DNA of 36,174 nt from Neisseriaceae bacterium (GTDB lineage Bacteria > Pseudomonadota > Gammaproteobacteria > Burkholderiales > UBA11063), in the NCBI GenBank assembly GCA_947446595.1, contig CANFGS010000019.1, positions 1-36,174 of the forward strand. The letters run 5' to 3'. How positions within the stretch are numbered: position 1 is the first letter of the stretch; every line of letters starts with the position of its first letter. The translations under genes and the position numbers were made by a program. The notes below the pieces were generated by a model. The model had not been told where the DNA came from. It made no database searches and saw only the letters and a list, made by a program, of their open reading frames with translations. Shown one piece after another: positions 7,758 to 17,129 of this stretch.

Positions 7758-8723
7758 TTATCCCACTAACATTTGTTCAATTAAACTTAACTGCTCTAAC
7801 TTTGATCCACTATCCGATATTTTAGCAAATTTCGCCTGAAAGCCATCAGGAAATAAATTTTGTAAATAATACTTTAGATGTTTTCTAGCATAACGACAAG
7901 CAAGCACCTCTGGATAATGAAGGTAAATATTATTAATATGCTTAATAATTACGGCCAAAATCTCTGTAATTGTAAAAGAGGTGTAACTACCATTTGCCAA
8001 ATAATCTTTTATTTGTCTAAAAATCCATGGCCTTCCAAGACTTCCACGTCCAATATATAAACCATCAGCCTTGGTATAATCTAATACATACTTAGCTTTT
8101 TCTGGAGTATTTATATCACCATTAGCATATACTGGAATTTCTAAAGACTGTTTAACTAAAGCAATCATATCATAGCTTGCTTCCCCGTTATATAAATCAC
8201 AACGGGTACGTCCATGTATCGTAAGACTTTTAACCCCTGAGTTCTGTGCTATTTTACTTATATTTAGAATATTTTTGGTATTATTATCCCACCCAAGGCG
8301 AGTTTTTAGAATTACTGGAATCGATACAGCTTTAACAGCACTATCTAAAATACTAGCAACTAATATCTCATCCCGAAGGAGTGCAGAACCAGCTAAGACA
8401 TTACAGACTTTCTTAGCCGGACAACCCATATTAATTTCTAGAATATCTGCACCGATAGCCTCACATTTTTTGGCTGCATCAACTATAATTTCAGGTGAAG
8501 CTCCAGCAATTTGTAATATCTTAAGCGATGGATTCCATCTATCATCAAGTCTTTGTTTGGTTTTGTAGCTATCCCAAAGATGAAGCTGACTAGTAATCAT
8601 TTCAGAAATAGTATAATCAGCTCCCATTTGGCGGGCAATCTCACGAAATGGCGCATCAGTAACCCCAGCCATAGGAGATAAAACCAAATTACCAGGTAAT
8701 CGAACGTCCCCTATATACGACAT
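7758..8723 (-). CDS. dusB: tRNA-dihydrouridine synthase DusB
   Basis: A 321-residue FMN-dependent TIM-barrel enzyme that reduces specific uridines in the tRNA D-loop with NADPH. Diagnostic segments are LSPMAGVTDAPFR (15-27), the catalytic Cys101 in NMGCPAKKV, LAGSALL, TIHGRT (FMN and substrate side) and the phosphate-binding GIYIGRG-type loop LYIGRGSLGRPW. Length fits DusB. The ATG comes 2 nt after the oppF stop, and the next gene starts 2 nt after its own stop, so it is embedded in the opp operon. In many proteobacteria dusB is followed by fis; no fis is present here. Confidence 0.95.
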   Translation of the reverse strand: MSYIGDVRLPGNLVLSPMAGVTDAPFREIARQMGADYTISEMITSQLHLWDSYKTKQRLDDRWNPSLKILQIAGASPEIIVDAAKKCEAIGADILEINMGCPAKKVCNVLAGSALLRDEILVASILDSAVKAVSIPVILKTRLGWDNNTKNILNISKIAQNSGVKSLTIHGRTRCDLYNGEASYDMIALVKQSLEIPVYANGDINTPEKAKYVLDYTKADGLYIGRGSLGRPWIFRQIKDYLANGSYTSFTITEILAVIIKHINNIYLHYPEVLACRYARKHLKYYLQNLFPDGFQAKFAKISDSGSKLEQLSLIEQMLVG

Positions 8724-8725
8724 AA

Positions 8726-9700
8726 TTAATCTGGGTGGAAGCAGGCAACAAGTGAAGCATCTTCTAAAACACTAACTGGAGGTCTACTCATACGACATTT
8801 ATCATCTGCTTTGGGGCAGCGACTATTAAATACACAACCAGCAGGTGGGTTTATTGATGATGGTAATTCACCTTCTAATAGCTTAATCACTTTTTTTCGT
8901 TCAACATCTGGATTTGCTATTGGTACTGCTGATAATAAAGCACTACTATACGGGTGATGGCTCTTAGTGTACAAGATATTTTTTGTGGATAATTCCATAA
9001 TATTACCCAAGTACATAACTAGCACGCGATCGCATATATGCTTCACGACACTTAAATCATGCGAAATAAATATAATCGTCAAATTAAGTTGTTTTTGTAA
9101 ATCTTTAAGTAAATTTATAATCTGGGCTTTTATTGAAGCATCTAATGCACTAACTGACTCATCACAGATAATTAATTTGGGTTTTAAAATAAGCGCTCTA
9201 GCAATTCCTATTCGTTGGCATTGCCCCCCTGAAAACTCTAATGGATAACGATTGATTTGATTTACCGATAGACCAACTAATTTCATTATCGCAACAACTC
9301 GATTCATAACTTCGACTTTAGTAAGAGTTGGGTTATATATCTCAAGTGGCTCTGCAATAATCTCAGCAACTGTCATTCTTGGGTTAAGCGATGCTACAGG
9401 ATCTTGAAAAATAAACTGAATATCTTCTCGATACTTATGCCATTTAGCTACTGATGCTTTTTCTAAATGTTCATTAGTTAAAAAAACCACTTCACCAGAA
9501 GTTATCTTATTCAGTCCTACTAAGCTTCTTGCTAACGATGATTTACCACACCCAGACTCACCAACTATACCAATGGTTTCACCAGCGTATACATCAAAAG
9601 ATACATTATCAACTGCATATACCACCTGATTTTTAGAGAATAAATTCTTTTTGAGTGGAAAATGCACCTTAAGATTTTTAATTTCTAATAATTTTTGCAT
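8726..9700 (-). CDS. oppF: Oligopeptide ABC transporter ATPase OppF
   Basis: A 324-residue ABC ATPase powering OppBC. Walker A is GESGCGKS (47-54), the signature SGGQ (157-160) and Walker B LIICDE (176-181). The C-terminal oligopeptide-transporter extension carries four Cys (GCVFNSRCPKADDKC plus a late Cys) that in related proteins hold a 4Fe-4S cluster. Two small deviations are seen: SGGQCQR in place of SGGQRQR, and DES instead of DEP after Walker B. Both leave the catalytic glutamate intact. The ATG lies 2 nt after the oppD stop. Confidence 0.95.
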   Translation of the reverse strand: MQKLLEIKNLKVHFPLKKNLFSKNQVVYAVDNVSFDVYAGETIGIVGESGCGKSSLARSLVGLNKITSGEVVFLTNEHLEKASVAKWHKYREDIQFIFQDPVASLNPRMTVAEIIAEPLEIYNPTLTKVEVMNRVVAIMKLVGLSVNQINRYPLEFSGGQCQRIGIARALILKPKLIICDESVSALDASIKAQIINLLKDLQKQLNLTIIFISHDLSVVKHICDRVLVMYLGNIMELSTKNILYTKSHHPYSSALLSAVPIANPDVERKKVIKLLEGELPSSINPPAGCVFNSRCPKADDKCRMSRPPVSVLEDASLVACFHPD

Positions 9701-9702
9701 GC

Positions 9703-10668
9703 TTAACTTCTGCTAAAATCTAAATTACATTTGGTAAAACGCTCATCTCCAAGATTTTGAAGTATAATCTCACCATCCATACATTCTTTATGCACATTTT
9801 GGCACCTACTTTGAAACGCACATCCAGATGGTAAACTCATCAAATTTGGTGGCTCTCCAGGGATAGTTGATAGGCGTTCGACATCTTCAACCAAGCTTGG
9901 AATTGAGGCAAGTAGTGCTCTCGTATAAGGGTGCTTAGCATCATAAAATATATCATTTATTGTACCACTTTCCATCAAGCGCCCAGCATACATAACATTT
10001 ACGCGATCACATAAATTAGCAACAACACCCATATCATGGGTAATCATAATTACCCCCATATTAAATTCAGTTTTTAATTCCCGAATTAATTCTAAAATTT
10101 GGGCTTGAACAGTCACATCAAGTGCCGTAGTTGGCTCATCTGCTATTAAAAGTTCAGGCTTACAAAGTAAGGATATAGCTATCATTACCCTTTGGCGCAT
10201 TCCGCCTGATAACTCATGAGGATATAAAGTAATTCGCTTATTTGCTTCTGAAATTTTAACAACATCAAGCATCTTAATACATTCTACCAATGCATCTTTT
10301 TTACTCATGCCTTTATGTAGCATCAATACTTCTGTCATTTGAGACTCGATAGTAAGATAAGGATTTAATGATGTCATAGGATCTTGGAAAATAATCGATA
10401 ATTTATTCCCACGAATTTTATTAAGTTCTTTATAGCTAAGCTTAGATAACTCTTGCCCCATAAATTTAACCGAGCCATTTATCTTGCCATTATTAGCTAA
10501 TAATCCCATAATCGCTAATACTGTCTGGCTTTTGCCAGAGCCAGACTCACCAACTATCCCAAGCACTTCACCCTTAGCAACACTAAAACTAACATTATCT
10601 ACTGCTTTAACAACACCATCGTGGACTTTGAATTCAACATTTAAATTTTGTACTTCAAGAATTGACAT
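9703..10668 (-). CDS. oppD: Oligopeptide ABC transporter ATPase OppD
   Basis: A 321-residue ABC ATPase, partner of OppF. It has Walker A GESGSGKS (40-47), Q-loop [12 protein letters not shown] (92-103), signature LSGGMRQR (153-160), Walker B LLIADEP (173-179) and the switch His in MITHDMG. The C-terminal region contains the four-cysteine set ([12 protein letters not shown]) expected for the 4Fe-4S site of peptide-transporter ATPases. AAGG lies upstream of the ATG, 15 nt after oppC ends. Confidence 0.95.
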   Translation of the reverse strand: MSILEVQNLNVEFKVHDGVVKAVDNVSFSVAKGEVLGIVGESGSGKSQTVLAIMGLLANNGKINGSVKFMGQELSKLSYKELNKIRGNKLSIIFQDPMTSLNPYLTIESQMTEVLMLHKGMSKKDALVECIKMLDVVKISEANKRITLYPHELSGGMRQRVMIAISLLCKPELLIADEPTTALDVTVQAQILELIRELKTEFNMGVIMITHDMGVVANLCDRVNVMYAGRLMESGTINDIFYDAKHPYTRALLASIPSLVEDVERLSTIPGEPPNLMSLPSGCAFQSRCQNVHKECMDGEIILQNLGDERFTKCNLDFSRS

Positions 10669-10683
10669 ATCTAACCTTTTATA

Positions 10684-11553
10684 TTATCTAGGATCAAGAG
10701 CATCTCGTAGACCATTAGCTACAAAAGCAAATGCCAATAGAGTTGACGTCATTAATAATGCTGGAAATAATAATAACCACCATGAAGTCATGTTTTGAGA
10801 TCCATCACTAATCAATAAACCCCATGATGTCATCGGCTCCATTACCCCAAGACCAAAAAAACTAAGAACTGCCGATAATACTATCATATTAGGTACCACT
10901 AGTGCAGCATACACAATAACTACTCCAATTAAGTTTGGGATGATATGACGAAGAATAATTTGCCAATTACCAACTCCACAAACATGAGCCGCCTCAACAA
11001 ACTCTTTGTGGCGTAGACTTAGTGTTTGCCCTCTAACAACCCTTGCCATATCAAGCCATGAAATAGCAGCTACAGCAACAAATGATAAAATCAAACTTTG
11101 CCCAAATAAAGTTAGTAATAAGATACTAAAAAATAAAAAAGGTATTCCGTATAGTACATCAACAATTCTCATCATTATAGCGTCAATATATCCGCCCATA
11201 AATCCAGCAACCGAGCCATATAAGACACCTATTAGAAGCACCACTAGCGTTGCTGCAAAAGCAATTTCAAAAGTAATGCGCCCACCAATAAATGAGCGTA
11301 CAAATAAATCACGCCCCAAGCCATCACTACCAAAAAAATGTGTCATCCCTGGAGGAACTAGGGAATTTGCAAAATCGGGTGTCGCATAATTATAGCTACT
11401 TAAAAAAGGTACTATAATACATAAAAAAGCTAATAGTAAAATAAAAATAAAGCTTATCATTGATACTTTATTACGACTAAACCTTCGAAAGGCTCCTTGC
11501 CAAAAGCCATTAGCTTTAGGAGATTTTAAAATTTCAGATACTGCACTTGACAT
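10684..11553 (-). CDS. oppC: Oligopeptide ABC transporter permease OppC
   Basis: A 289-residue inner-membrane permease of the BPD transporter family with an N-terminal cytoplasmic segment (WQGAFRRFSRNKVSM), six membrane helices and the EAA coupling loop EFVEAAHVCGVGNWQIILRH (about residues 186-205), which contacts the ATPases. FGSDGLGRD (about 73-81) is typical of OppC/DppC. It is preceded by an AGGG site that overlaps the oppB stop region; the intergenic gap is 8 nt. Confidence 0.93.
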   Translation of the reverse strand: MSSAVSEILKSPKANGFWQGAFRRFSRNKVSMISFIFILLLAFLCIIVPFLSSYNYATPDFANSLVPPGMTHFFGSDGLGRDLFVRSFIGGRITFEIAFAATLVVLLIGVLYGSVAGFMGGYIDAIMMRIVDVLYGIPFLFFSILLLTLFGQSLILSFVAVAAISWLDMARVVRGQTLSLRHKEFVEAAHVCGVGNWQIILRHIIPNLIGVVIVYAALVVPNMIVLSAVLSFFGLGVMEPMTSWGLLISDGSQNMTSWWLLLFPALLMTSTLLAFAFVANGLRDALDPR

Positions 11554-11561
11554 AAAACCCT

Positions 11562-12494
11562 CTACTGTTTAATCTTGGGATCAAGAAAGAAATATAAAAT
11601 ATCTACTAAGAAGTTGAAAATTATCGTTAAGAAACTACCAAAAATAGTAATCCCTAATACTAAATTATAATCACGATTGGTAGCGCCATTAGTAGTTAAA
11701 ACTCCAAGTCCAGGTAGTGCAAATACCTGTTCAGTTACAATTGCTCCAACTAGCACTCCTGCAAACATTGGCCCTAGTAGTGAGACTACTGGTATCAAAG
11801 TTGGGCGAATAGCATGTTTGAATATAACTTTTGAAGTAGGTAGACCTTTGGCTCTTGCTGTTCTGATGAAGTTTGAATTTAGTACATCAATAATACTACC
11901 ACGAGTAACAACCGCAACAGTTGGTAGGTATGCTAATGTCAAAGCTAGTACAGGAAGGCACAAACTTTGAAAACCTCCATCACCCCAACCAGAAGCTGGT
12001 AGCCACCCAAAAGTTACCGCAAAAATTAAGACCATCAATGGTCCAGTTACGATAGTAGGAATAGCACTAAAAACCATATTACTTGCAACAACCACCCTAT
12101 CAAACCATGAGTTACGATTAAGTCCAGAATAGCAACCAATAACAATTCCAAGTGGTACCGTTATTACCATAGAGTATGAAGCTAGGCGAAGAGTAACCCA
12201 AAATCCACCCATATTATCTGGAAATATTAGATTATTAATCGACTGTCCAATAAATTTGTACGACACCCCCAGATTACCATGAAGTAAATCATTTACATAT
12301 AGAAAAAACTGTTTCCATAGCGGTAAATCAAGGCGATATTGATGCAATAACTGCTTCATTACTTCAGGAGATAGTGCTTTTTCACCATCAAATGGGTTGC
12401 CTGGAGTTGCATGAACTAGCAAAAACACCAACAAAACAATTGAAAACATTGTTGGTATTGCAATTAATAAGCGCTTAAAAATGAACTTTATCAT
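11562..12494 (-). CDS. oppB: Oligopeptide ABC transporter permease OppB
   Basis: A 310-residue permease with six helices. The N-terminal FKRLLIAIPTMFSIVLLVFL and HATPGNPFDG segments are hallmarks of OppB/DppB, as is the coupling loop FIRTARAKGLPTSKVIFKHA (about residues 214-233). TEQVFALPGLG (about 264-274) is the conserved late motif. It starts 3 nt after oppA and pairs with OppC to form the channel. Confidence 0.93.
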   Translation of the reverse strand: MIKFIFKRLLIAIPTMFSIVLLVFLLVHATPGNPFDGEKALSPEVMKQLLHQYRLDLPLWKQFFLYVNDLLHGNLGVSYKFIGQSINNLIFPDNMGGFWVTLRLASYSMVITVPLGIVIGCYSGLNRNSWFDRVVVASNMVFSAIPTIVTGPLMVLIFAVTFGWLPASGWGDGGFQSLCLPVLALTLAYLPTVAVVTRGSIIDVLNSNFIRTARAKGLPTSKVIFKHAIRPTLIPVVSLLGPMFAGVLVGAIVTEQVFALPGLGVLTTNGATNRDYNLVLGITIFGSFLTIIFNFLVDILYFFLDPKIKQ

Positions 12495-12497
12495 GAC

Positions 12498-14126
12498 TTA
12501 TTTCAAACTCATCCATTTAGATTGCACATGATACAAACTGTTAGTATTTGAGTCAAATCCAGTAACATATGGTTTAACCAAAACTTGAATAGTGTATTGA
12601 AATAATGGAATAACCGCATAATCATTTAAAGGTATTCTTAGAGCTTCACGATAAAAATCCACTTTATGATCTTGATTGGTATCAGCTTTTGCTTGTTCTA
12701 TGAGTTTATCATACTTTGAATTGCAGTAATGAGAATTATTTTGATCATTCTTGCATTCATATAAGTTAGTATAGCTAGTCACTGAATTATAATCAGCTAT
12801 CCAGCCATCACGAGCAATTTGGTAGCCACCCTTATGTCTAGTTTGAATAAAAGTTTTCCACTCTTGGTTTTGGAGATTAACATTTACTCCCAAAACCGAT
12901 TTCCACATCGCAGCAACCGCTAGAGCTGTCTTTTTATGTAAATCGTTAGTGTTGTAGCTAATAGAAACTGTATATGGATTAGTCGCACTATATCCTGCCT
13001 CAGCGTATAATTTTTTAGCCTCAGCAATTTGTTTGTCACGTGACCAAGATCCCCATTCATAATCAAGCCCCTTATATTTTCCACCTTCAACAGTATCTGT
13101 AGCCGTTGAATACAATGGAACTTGCCCCATCTTTAGAACATCATTAGTTAAAACCTTACGATCAATCGCCATACTAAGAGCTTGACGAAGCTTAGCATTT
13201 TTAGCTAATTCTGGATTGTTCCAGCTAAAATCATAATAATATATGGCTTCTTGTCTAAACAAATGTAACTCTTCAGGATAATCTTTTCTAAGTTGACTAA
13301 ACTGATCAGCTGGTACAGATTGGAACGTCATATCTAGCCCACCTGAACGATATGCTGGAATACTCGCATTTTTATCATCATAAGGTAGGTATTTAACTTC
13401 TTTGATACTGACATTTGCTGCATCCCAAAAATTAGGATTTTTTTCAGCTAAAATATATCCATTTACAACGTGCTCTTTTAGTTTATAAGCACCTGAAGTT
13501 ATCATATTTTGCGGTTTTGTCCAAGCACTACCAAATTTCTCAATATTTTTTTGGGATACAACCATGGTATTAGGCATGGCAATTTCATTTAGAAATGCAT
13601 CGTCTGGTTGATTTAGTTTTGCAACCAAAGTAAGGCTATCTGGGGCATACACCCCAAGATTATCAGGGTTTTGTTTACCATCCATAATCTCACGTGCATT
13701 TACTAACCTAGACAATAAGAAATTGTAGGGAGATGCTACTTTAGGGTCAATTAAGCGTCTCCAGCTATACACAAAATTATTTGCCGTAATAGGGCTACCA
13801 TCAGAAAATTTCAAATTTGGACGTAAATGAAATGTATAAGTTTTAGCATCAGGGCTAATATCCCAAGATGATGCCATCCCCGGAATTATTTTATTACTTT
13901 GATCAAAATCAACTAAACCTGCAAATAAATCATACATTATACGAGTAGAAGAATTATCCTCAGCTAAAGTTGGATCTAAACTTGGCGCTTCAGATCCAAC
14001 ATCAATACGAAATAAATCCTTAGGATGCGAGCCATTGCTAACTGATTTGGAACTTTTGGAACATCCACTTATTGTAATCATACCCAAAAAACCAAGAAAT
14101 AAAATTCTAATTAACTTAATTCGCAT
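12498..14126 (-). CDS. oppA: Oligopeptide-binding lipoprotein OppA
   Basis: A 542-residue SBP_bac_5 lipoprotein that captures peptides for OppBCDF. The signal peptide ends in the lipobox ISGC with Cys22. The mature protein has EAPSLDPTLAEDN, DLFAGLVDFDQ, the WDIS-x-D-x-KTYTFHLRPNLKFSDG block and LRQALSMAIDRKVL. It heads the operon, with an extended -10 promoter about 40 bp upstream and AAGG before the ATG. In Gram-negatives OppA is usually soluble in the periplasm, so lipid anchoring is a mild oddity shared by both copies here. The orphan paralogue at 881-2485 is its closest relative in the window. Confidence 0.95.
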   Translation of the reverse strand: MRIKLIRILFLGFLGMITISGCSKSSKSVSNGSHPKDLFRIDVGSEAPSLDPTLAEDNSSTRIMYDLFAGLVDFDQSNKIIPGMASSWDISPDAKTYTFHLRPNLKFSDGSPITANNFVYSWRRLIDPKVASPYNFLLSRLVNAREIMDGKQNPDNLGVYAPDSLTLVAKLNQPDDAFLNEIAMPNTMVVSQKNIEKFGSAWTKPQNMITSGAYKLKEHVVNGYILAEKNPNFWDAANVSIKEVKYLPYDDKNASIPAYRSGGLDMTFQSVPADQFSQLRKDYPEELHLFRQEAIYYYDFSWNNPELAKNAKLRQALSMAIDRKVLTNDVLKMGQVPLYSTATDTVEGGKYKGLDYEWGSWSRDKQIAEAKKLYAEAGYSATNPYTVSISYNTNDLHKKTALAVAAMWKSVLGVNVNLQNQEWKTFIQTRHKGGYQIARDGWIADYNSVTSYTNLYECKNDQNNSHYCNSKYDKLIEQAKADTNQDHKVDFYREALRIPLNDYAVIPLFQYTIQVLVKPYVTGFDSNTNSLYHVQSKWMSLK

Positions 14127-14166
14127 TTACTTATTACCTTATTTTTAAATTTTATAGTAAGTGATT

Positions 14167-14196
14167 AGTATAACAAACTTTTATGCAATTAGTCAT
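14167..14196 (-). promoter_or_regulatory. Candidate promoter of the opp operon
   Basis: On the minus strand ATGACT (14191-14196) is followed after 18 bp by TATACT (14167-14172), preceded by TGT to make an extended -10. It lies 40 bp upstream of the oppA ATG. Confidence 0.5.
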
Positions 14197-14270
14197 AATC
14201 AGAGTATTGCATCGCAATATAATGTTAAGAACTTTGAATTCAGAGAATTATTATAGTACGGCTTTGTGCT

Positions 14271-14279
14271 TGATATACT
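14271..14279 (+). promoter_or_regulatory. Candidate extended -10 for a small plus-strand transcript
   Basis: TGATATACT is an extended -10, identical to the one at 183-191. There is no convincing -35. It precedes a 34-codon ORF and a strong terminator with no annotated plus-strand gene between. Confidence 0.3.
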
Positions 14280-14343
14280 TTAATTTTTATGACTGGCTAT
14301 TAATGCTCGTTGATAATCTTTATAAATTAGGGTTGATACTGCT

Positions 14344-14448
14344 ATGAAAGCTGGTAATATAAACAAAATAGCTACCGTTGAATACAGTAACTATAGTATT
14401 TTATCTGGTTTATATAGCAAATATTGTACTATAACTTACGGCGAGTAA
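14344..14448 (+). CDS. Possible 34-residue small protein
   Basis: ATG 14344 to TAA 14446-14448 encodes a neutral 34-residue peptide starting MKAGNINKIATVEYS. It has no signal peptide, membrane helix or recognisable motif. A weak AGGG lies about 14 nt upstream, so translation is doubtful. Interest comes from its place between an extended -10 (14271-14279) and an intrinsic terminator that begins 8 nt after the stop. The region 14127-14483 otherwise holds only the opp promoter. It could equally be a non-coding RNA of about 190 nt or a decayed gene end. Confidence 0.25.
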   Translation: MKAGNINKIATVEYSNYSILSGLYSKYCTITYGE

Positions 14449-14455
14449 GAAATTA

Positions 14456-14479
14456 GGAGCAAGGCAGCTTGCTCCTTTT
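14456..14479. terminator. Intrinsic terminator hairpin, stronger on plus strand
   Basis: GGAGCAAG (14456-14463), loop GCAG, and CTTGCTCC (14468-14475) form a perfect 8-bp stem followed on the plus strand by TTTTC. On the minus strand it sits 8 nt after the alcohol dehydrogenase stop, followed by TAATTTCTT, so it can also end that operon. Confidence 0.7.
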
Positions 14480-14483
14480 CTAC

Positions 14484-15530
14484 CTATTTTAGGCTTGCTG
14501 TATCAATCACAAAACGATACTTAACATCACTTTTTATCATTCGTTCATACGCTGTATTGATATCTTTGATATCAATAACTTCAACATCGGATACTATATT
14601 ATGTTTGCCACAAAAATCTAGCATCTCTTGAGTTTCCTTAATACCACCAATTAGTGAACCAGATATTCGCTTACGCCCACCAATAAGACCTAATGTATTT
14701 ATAGCAGGTTCCAGGTCTCCAATTACACCAACGATAACCATTGTTGCATCAAGCTTTAATAAAGATAAATATGGATTAACATCATGTGCTACTGGAATAG
14801 TATTTAATAAGAAATCAAATTTACCAGCGTATTTTGCCATTTGTTCTTTATCAGTTGAAATCAGAACCTCATCAGCACCAAGAGCCATAGCATCTTTAGC
14901 CTTACTCTTTGAAGTCGTAATCATAAATACATGCGCACCTAGTGCATGAGCAAATTTAATTCCCATATGCCCAAGCCCACCAAGACCAATTACTCCAACT
15001 ACATCCCCCTTCTTAACACCCCAAGCTCTAAGCGGTGACCAAGTAGTAATACCAGCACAAAGAAGTGGTGCTACAGCTTTAATATCAAGGTTTTCTGGTA
15101 CATTTACAACAAAGTTCTCATCAACTACAATTCCTTGTGAATAGCCCCCATAAGTTACTCCACCGTGTTTCTTGTCAGGAGAACCATAAGTCCAAGTAGC
15201 ACCTTGGCAAAACTGTTCTAAATCAATTTTGCAACTATGACAAGTCTGACATGAGTCAACCAAACAACCTACACCTACTAAATCACCAACCTTATGTTTG
15301 GTAACACTAGAACCAACACTCACAACACGTCCCACAATCTCATGCCCTGGAACCATAGGATAAATAGATGGCCCCCAGTCACTGCGAACTTGATGAATAT
15401 CACTATGGCAAACACCTGCGTATTTGATTTCAATTTGGACATCATTAGCTCCCACATCACGACGTTCAAATACAAAAGGTTTTAGATTATCAGTTGCCGA
15501 GTCTGCTGCATATGAATTTACTTTAAACAT
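14484..15530 (-). CDS. Zinc-dependent NAD(P) alcohol dehydrogenase (YahK/CAD type)
   Basis: A 348-residue medium-chain dehydrogenase/reductase that oxidises alcohols or reduces aldehydes in the cytoplasm. Catalytic-zinc ligands are Cys41 (AGVCHSD), His63 (GHE) and Cys158. Structural zinc ligands are Cys94, Cys97, Cys100 and Cys108. The nucleotide-binding GLGGLG (182-187) is followed by HMGIKFAHALGA. The pattern matches the cinnamyl-alcohol-dehydrogenase-like YahK group, which usually prefers NADPH and a broad range of aldehydes. AGGAG lies 7 nt before ATG, and the gene starts 9 nt after nadE, so it is cotranscribed. A terminator follows. Confidence 0.9.
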   Translation of the reverse strand: MFKVNSYAADSATDNLKPFVFERRDVGANDVQIEIKYAGVCHSDIHQVRSDWGPSIYPMVPGHEIVGRVVSVGSSVTKHKVGDLVGVGCLVDSCQTCHSCKIDLEQFCQGATWTYGSPDKKHGGVTYGGYSQGIVVDENFVVNVPENLDIKAVAPLLCAGITTWSPLRAWGVKKGDVVGVIGLGGLGHMGIKFAHALGAHVFMITTSKSKAKDAMALGADEVLISTDKEQMAKYAGKFDFLLNTIPVAHDVNPYLSLLKLDATMVIVGVIGDLEPAINTLGLIGGRKRISGSLIGGIKETQEMLDFCGKHNIVSDVEVIDIKDINTAYERMIKSDVKYRFVIDTASLK

Positions 15531-15539
15531 AATGTTCTC

Positions 15540-17129
15540 CTAAAATTTAAATTTGTTTGTTATTGGATAGCGCCAATCTTTTGCGTATGCTTTATTACTT
15601 ATCTTAGGACCAATTGCAGCTTGACGCCTCTTATATTCATTGGTCTTTAATAAATGCGCTACTTTATTAACTGTAGCTTCGTCAAACCCAGATTTTATTA
15701 TATCGCTACTTGCCTCACTACATTCAACCATTTTATGAATTATCGCATCTAGTATTTCATAATCTGGTAACGAGTCTTGATCTGTTTGATTATCACGGAG
15801 TTCTGCTGAGGGCGCTCTTGTAATAATTCTCTTTGGAATAATCTCTGAAATAGAATTTCGATAGTTACTTAAACGATATACATCAGTCTTAAGAATATCT
15901 TTTAGTACCGCATAACCACCTGCCATATCACCGTACAACGTTGCATACCCAGTAGTCATTTCTGATTTATTGCCCGTAGTTAGTACCAAAAATCCTAATT
16001 TATTAGAAACAGCCATTAGTAATGTCCCACGAATTCGAGCTTGTAAATTTTCCTCTGTCGTATCAGAGTCGTGACCACTAAAAATACCTTGAAGTGAATT
16101 TTGGAACTGTTCAAAAATTGGACTAATCACTATTTCTTCATAGCGTACTTGGAGTCTATTAACCATATCTCTAGAGTCAGAAATACTAATATCTGCTGTA
16201 TACTTAGATGGCATCATTATTGCCATTACCCTGTCATGCCCCAAAGCATCAACAGCTATTGCCAAAGTCAGTGCTGAGTCAATACCCCCTGATAAACCAA
16301 GAACTATACCCTTAAAGCCATTTTTGTCAATATAATCTCTAACCCCAACCACTAAAGCCTGATAGATACTTTCAATATCATTAGGATAAGTCGCAATTTC
16401 ATTTGAATATAAGCTACCATTATTATGCTCAAGATAAGATAGTTTTTCTTCAAATACTGGTAACTGCATTGCTATCGCACCATCAGGATTTATCGCAAAA
16501 GATGCGCCATCAAAAACAAGCTCATCCTGAGCTCCATATTGATTAACATATATAAGTGGAGCACCAATATCAGCTACTCTTTGCGCTCCTAAACTCAATC
16601 GTTTTTGATGTTTGTTTCGCTCGAAGGGAGATGCGTTTAATACACAAAGTAAATCCACATCTTTATATAATAAAGACGGATTTTTATGCCACATATCCTC
16701 ACAAACAATCACTCCAACTTTGGTATTTTTAATTTGTAAAATCAGCGATTTAGTTCCTGCAGTAAAGTAGCGTTTCTCATCAAAGACACCATAGTTAGGC
16801 AGACATTGTTTATCATAACGCCCTATGATTTCACCATCAGATATTGCAAATACACTATTATAAATTAACCCATTTTCAGTATAAGGACAACCAATTAGCA
16901 TTGTTATACCATGAATACTTTTGAAACACTCAAGCATTTTAAAACACTCAGTATAAAAGTTATTTCTATAAAGTAAGTCTTCAGGTGGATAACCACAGAT
17001 ACTGAGTTCGGATGTGATAAACAAATCTGAGCCATTAACTTTGGCGGTATGAATTGCAGACATAAGCCTATCAGTGTTGGTGGATAATCCACCAACTATG
17101 GGATTAAACTGATAGACTGCGATTTTAAT
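15540..17129 (-). CDS. nadE: Glutamine-dependent NAD+ synthetase, probable ATT start
   Basis: This enzyme makes NAD+ from deamido-NAD+ using glutamine. The N-terminal nitrilase-type glutaminase has Glu41 (TSELSICGYPPED), Lys107 (YDKQCLPNYG) and Cys143 (VIVCEDMWH). The C-terminal synthetase has the PP-loop LSGGIDSA (about 279-286). The first ATG (17061-17063) would drop the first beta strand, but the frame continues upstream through KIAVYQFNPIVGG, a normal NadE N-terminus. No ATG, GTG or TTG occurs between that ATG and the in-frame stop at 17160-17162, and the only plausible initiators are the two ATT codons at 17127-17132. I chose 17129 (529 residues). The Shine-Dalgarno is weak. The TPR gene ends 14 bp upstream, suggesting coupling. 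Confidence 0.85.
   Translation of the reverse strand: MKIAVYQFNPIVGGLSTNTDRLMSAIHTAKVNGSDLFITSELSICGYPPEDLLYRNNFYTECFKMLECFKSIHGITMLIGCPYTENGLIYNSVFAISDGEIIGRYDKQCLPNYGVFDEKRYFTAGTKSLILQIKNTKVGVIVCEDMWHKNPSLLYKDVDLLCVLNASPFERNKHQKRLSLGAQRVADIGAPLIYVNQYGAQDELVFDGASFAINPDGAIAMQLPVFEEKLSYLEHNNGSLYSNEIATYPNDIESIYQALVVGVRDYIDKNGFKGIVLGLSGGIDSALTLAIAVDALGHDRVMAIMMPSKYTADISISDSRDMVNRLQVRYEEIVISPIFEQFQNSLQGIFSGHDSDTTEENLQARIRGTLLMAVSNKLGFLVLTTGNKSEMTTGYATLYGDMAGGYAVLKDILKTDVYRLSNYRNSISEIIPKRIITRAPSAELRDNQTDQDSLPDYEILDAIIHKMVECSEASSDIIKSGFDEATVNKVAHLLKTNEYKRRQAAIGPKISNKAYAKDWRYPITNKFKF

Noticed and set aside
7758-8723. A fis gene next to dusB
   Set aside because: The following frame is a 12-helix MFS transporter; no small HTH protein of Fis type is present.
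15540-17063. nadE starting at the ATG 17061-17063
   Set aside because: It would delete the conserved N-terminal beta strand that is plainly encoded in frame just upstream.
16904-17095. 63-codon minus-strand frame overlapping the nadE 5' end
   Set aside because: It is a shadow of nadE in another frame, without ribosome site or protein-like composition.
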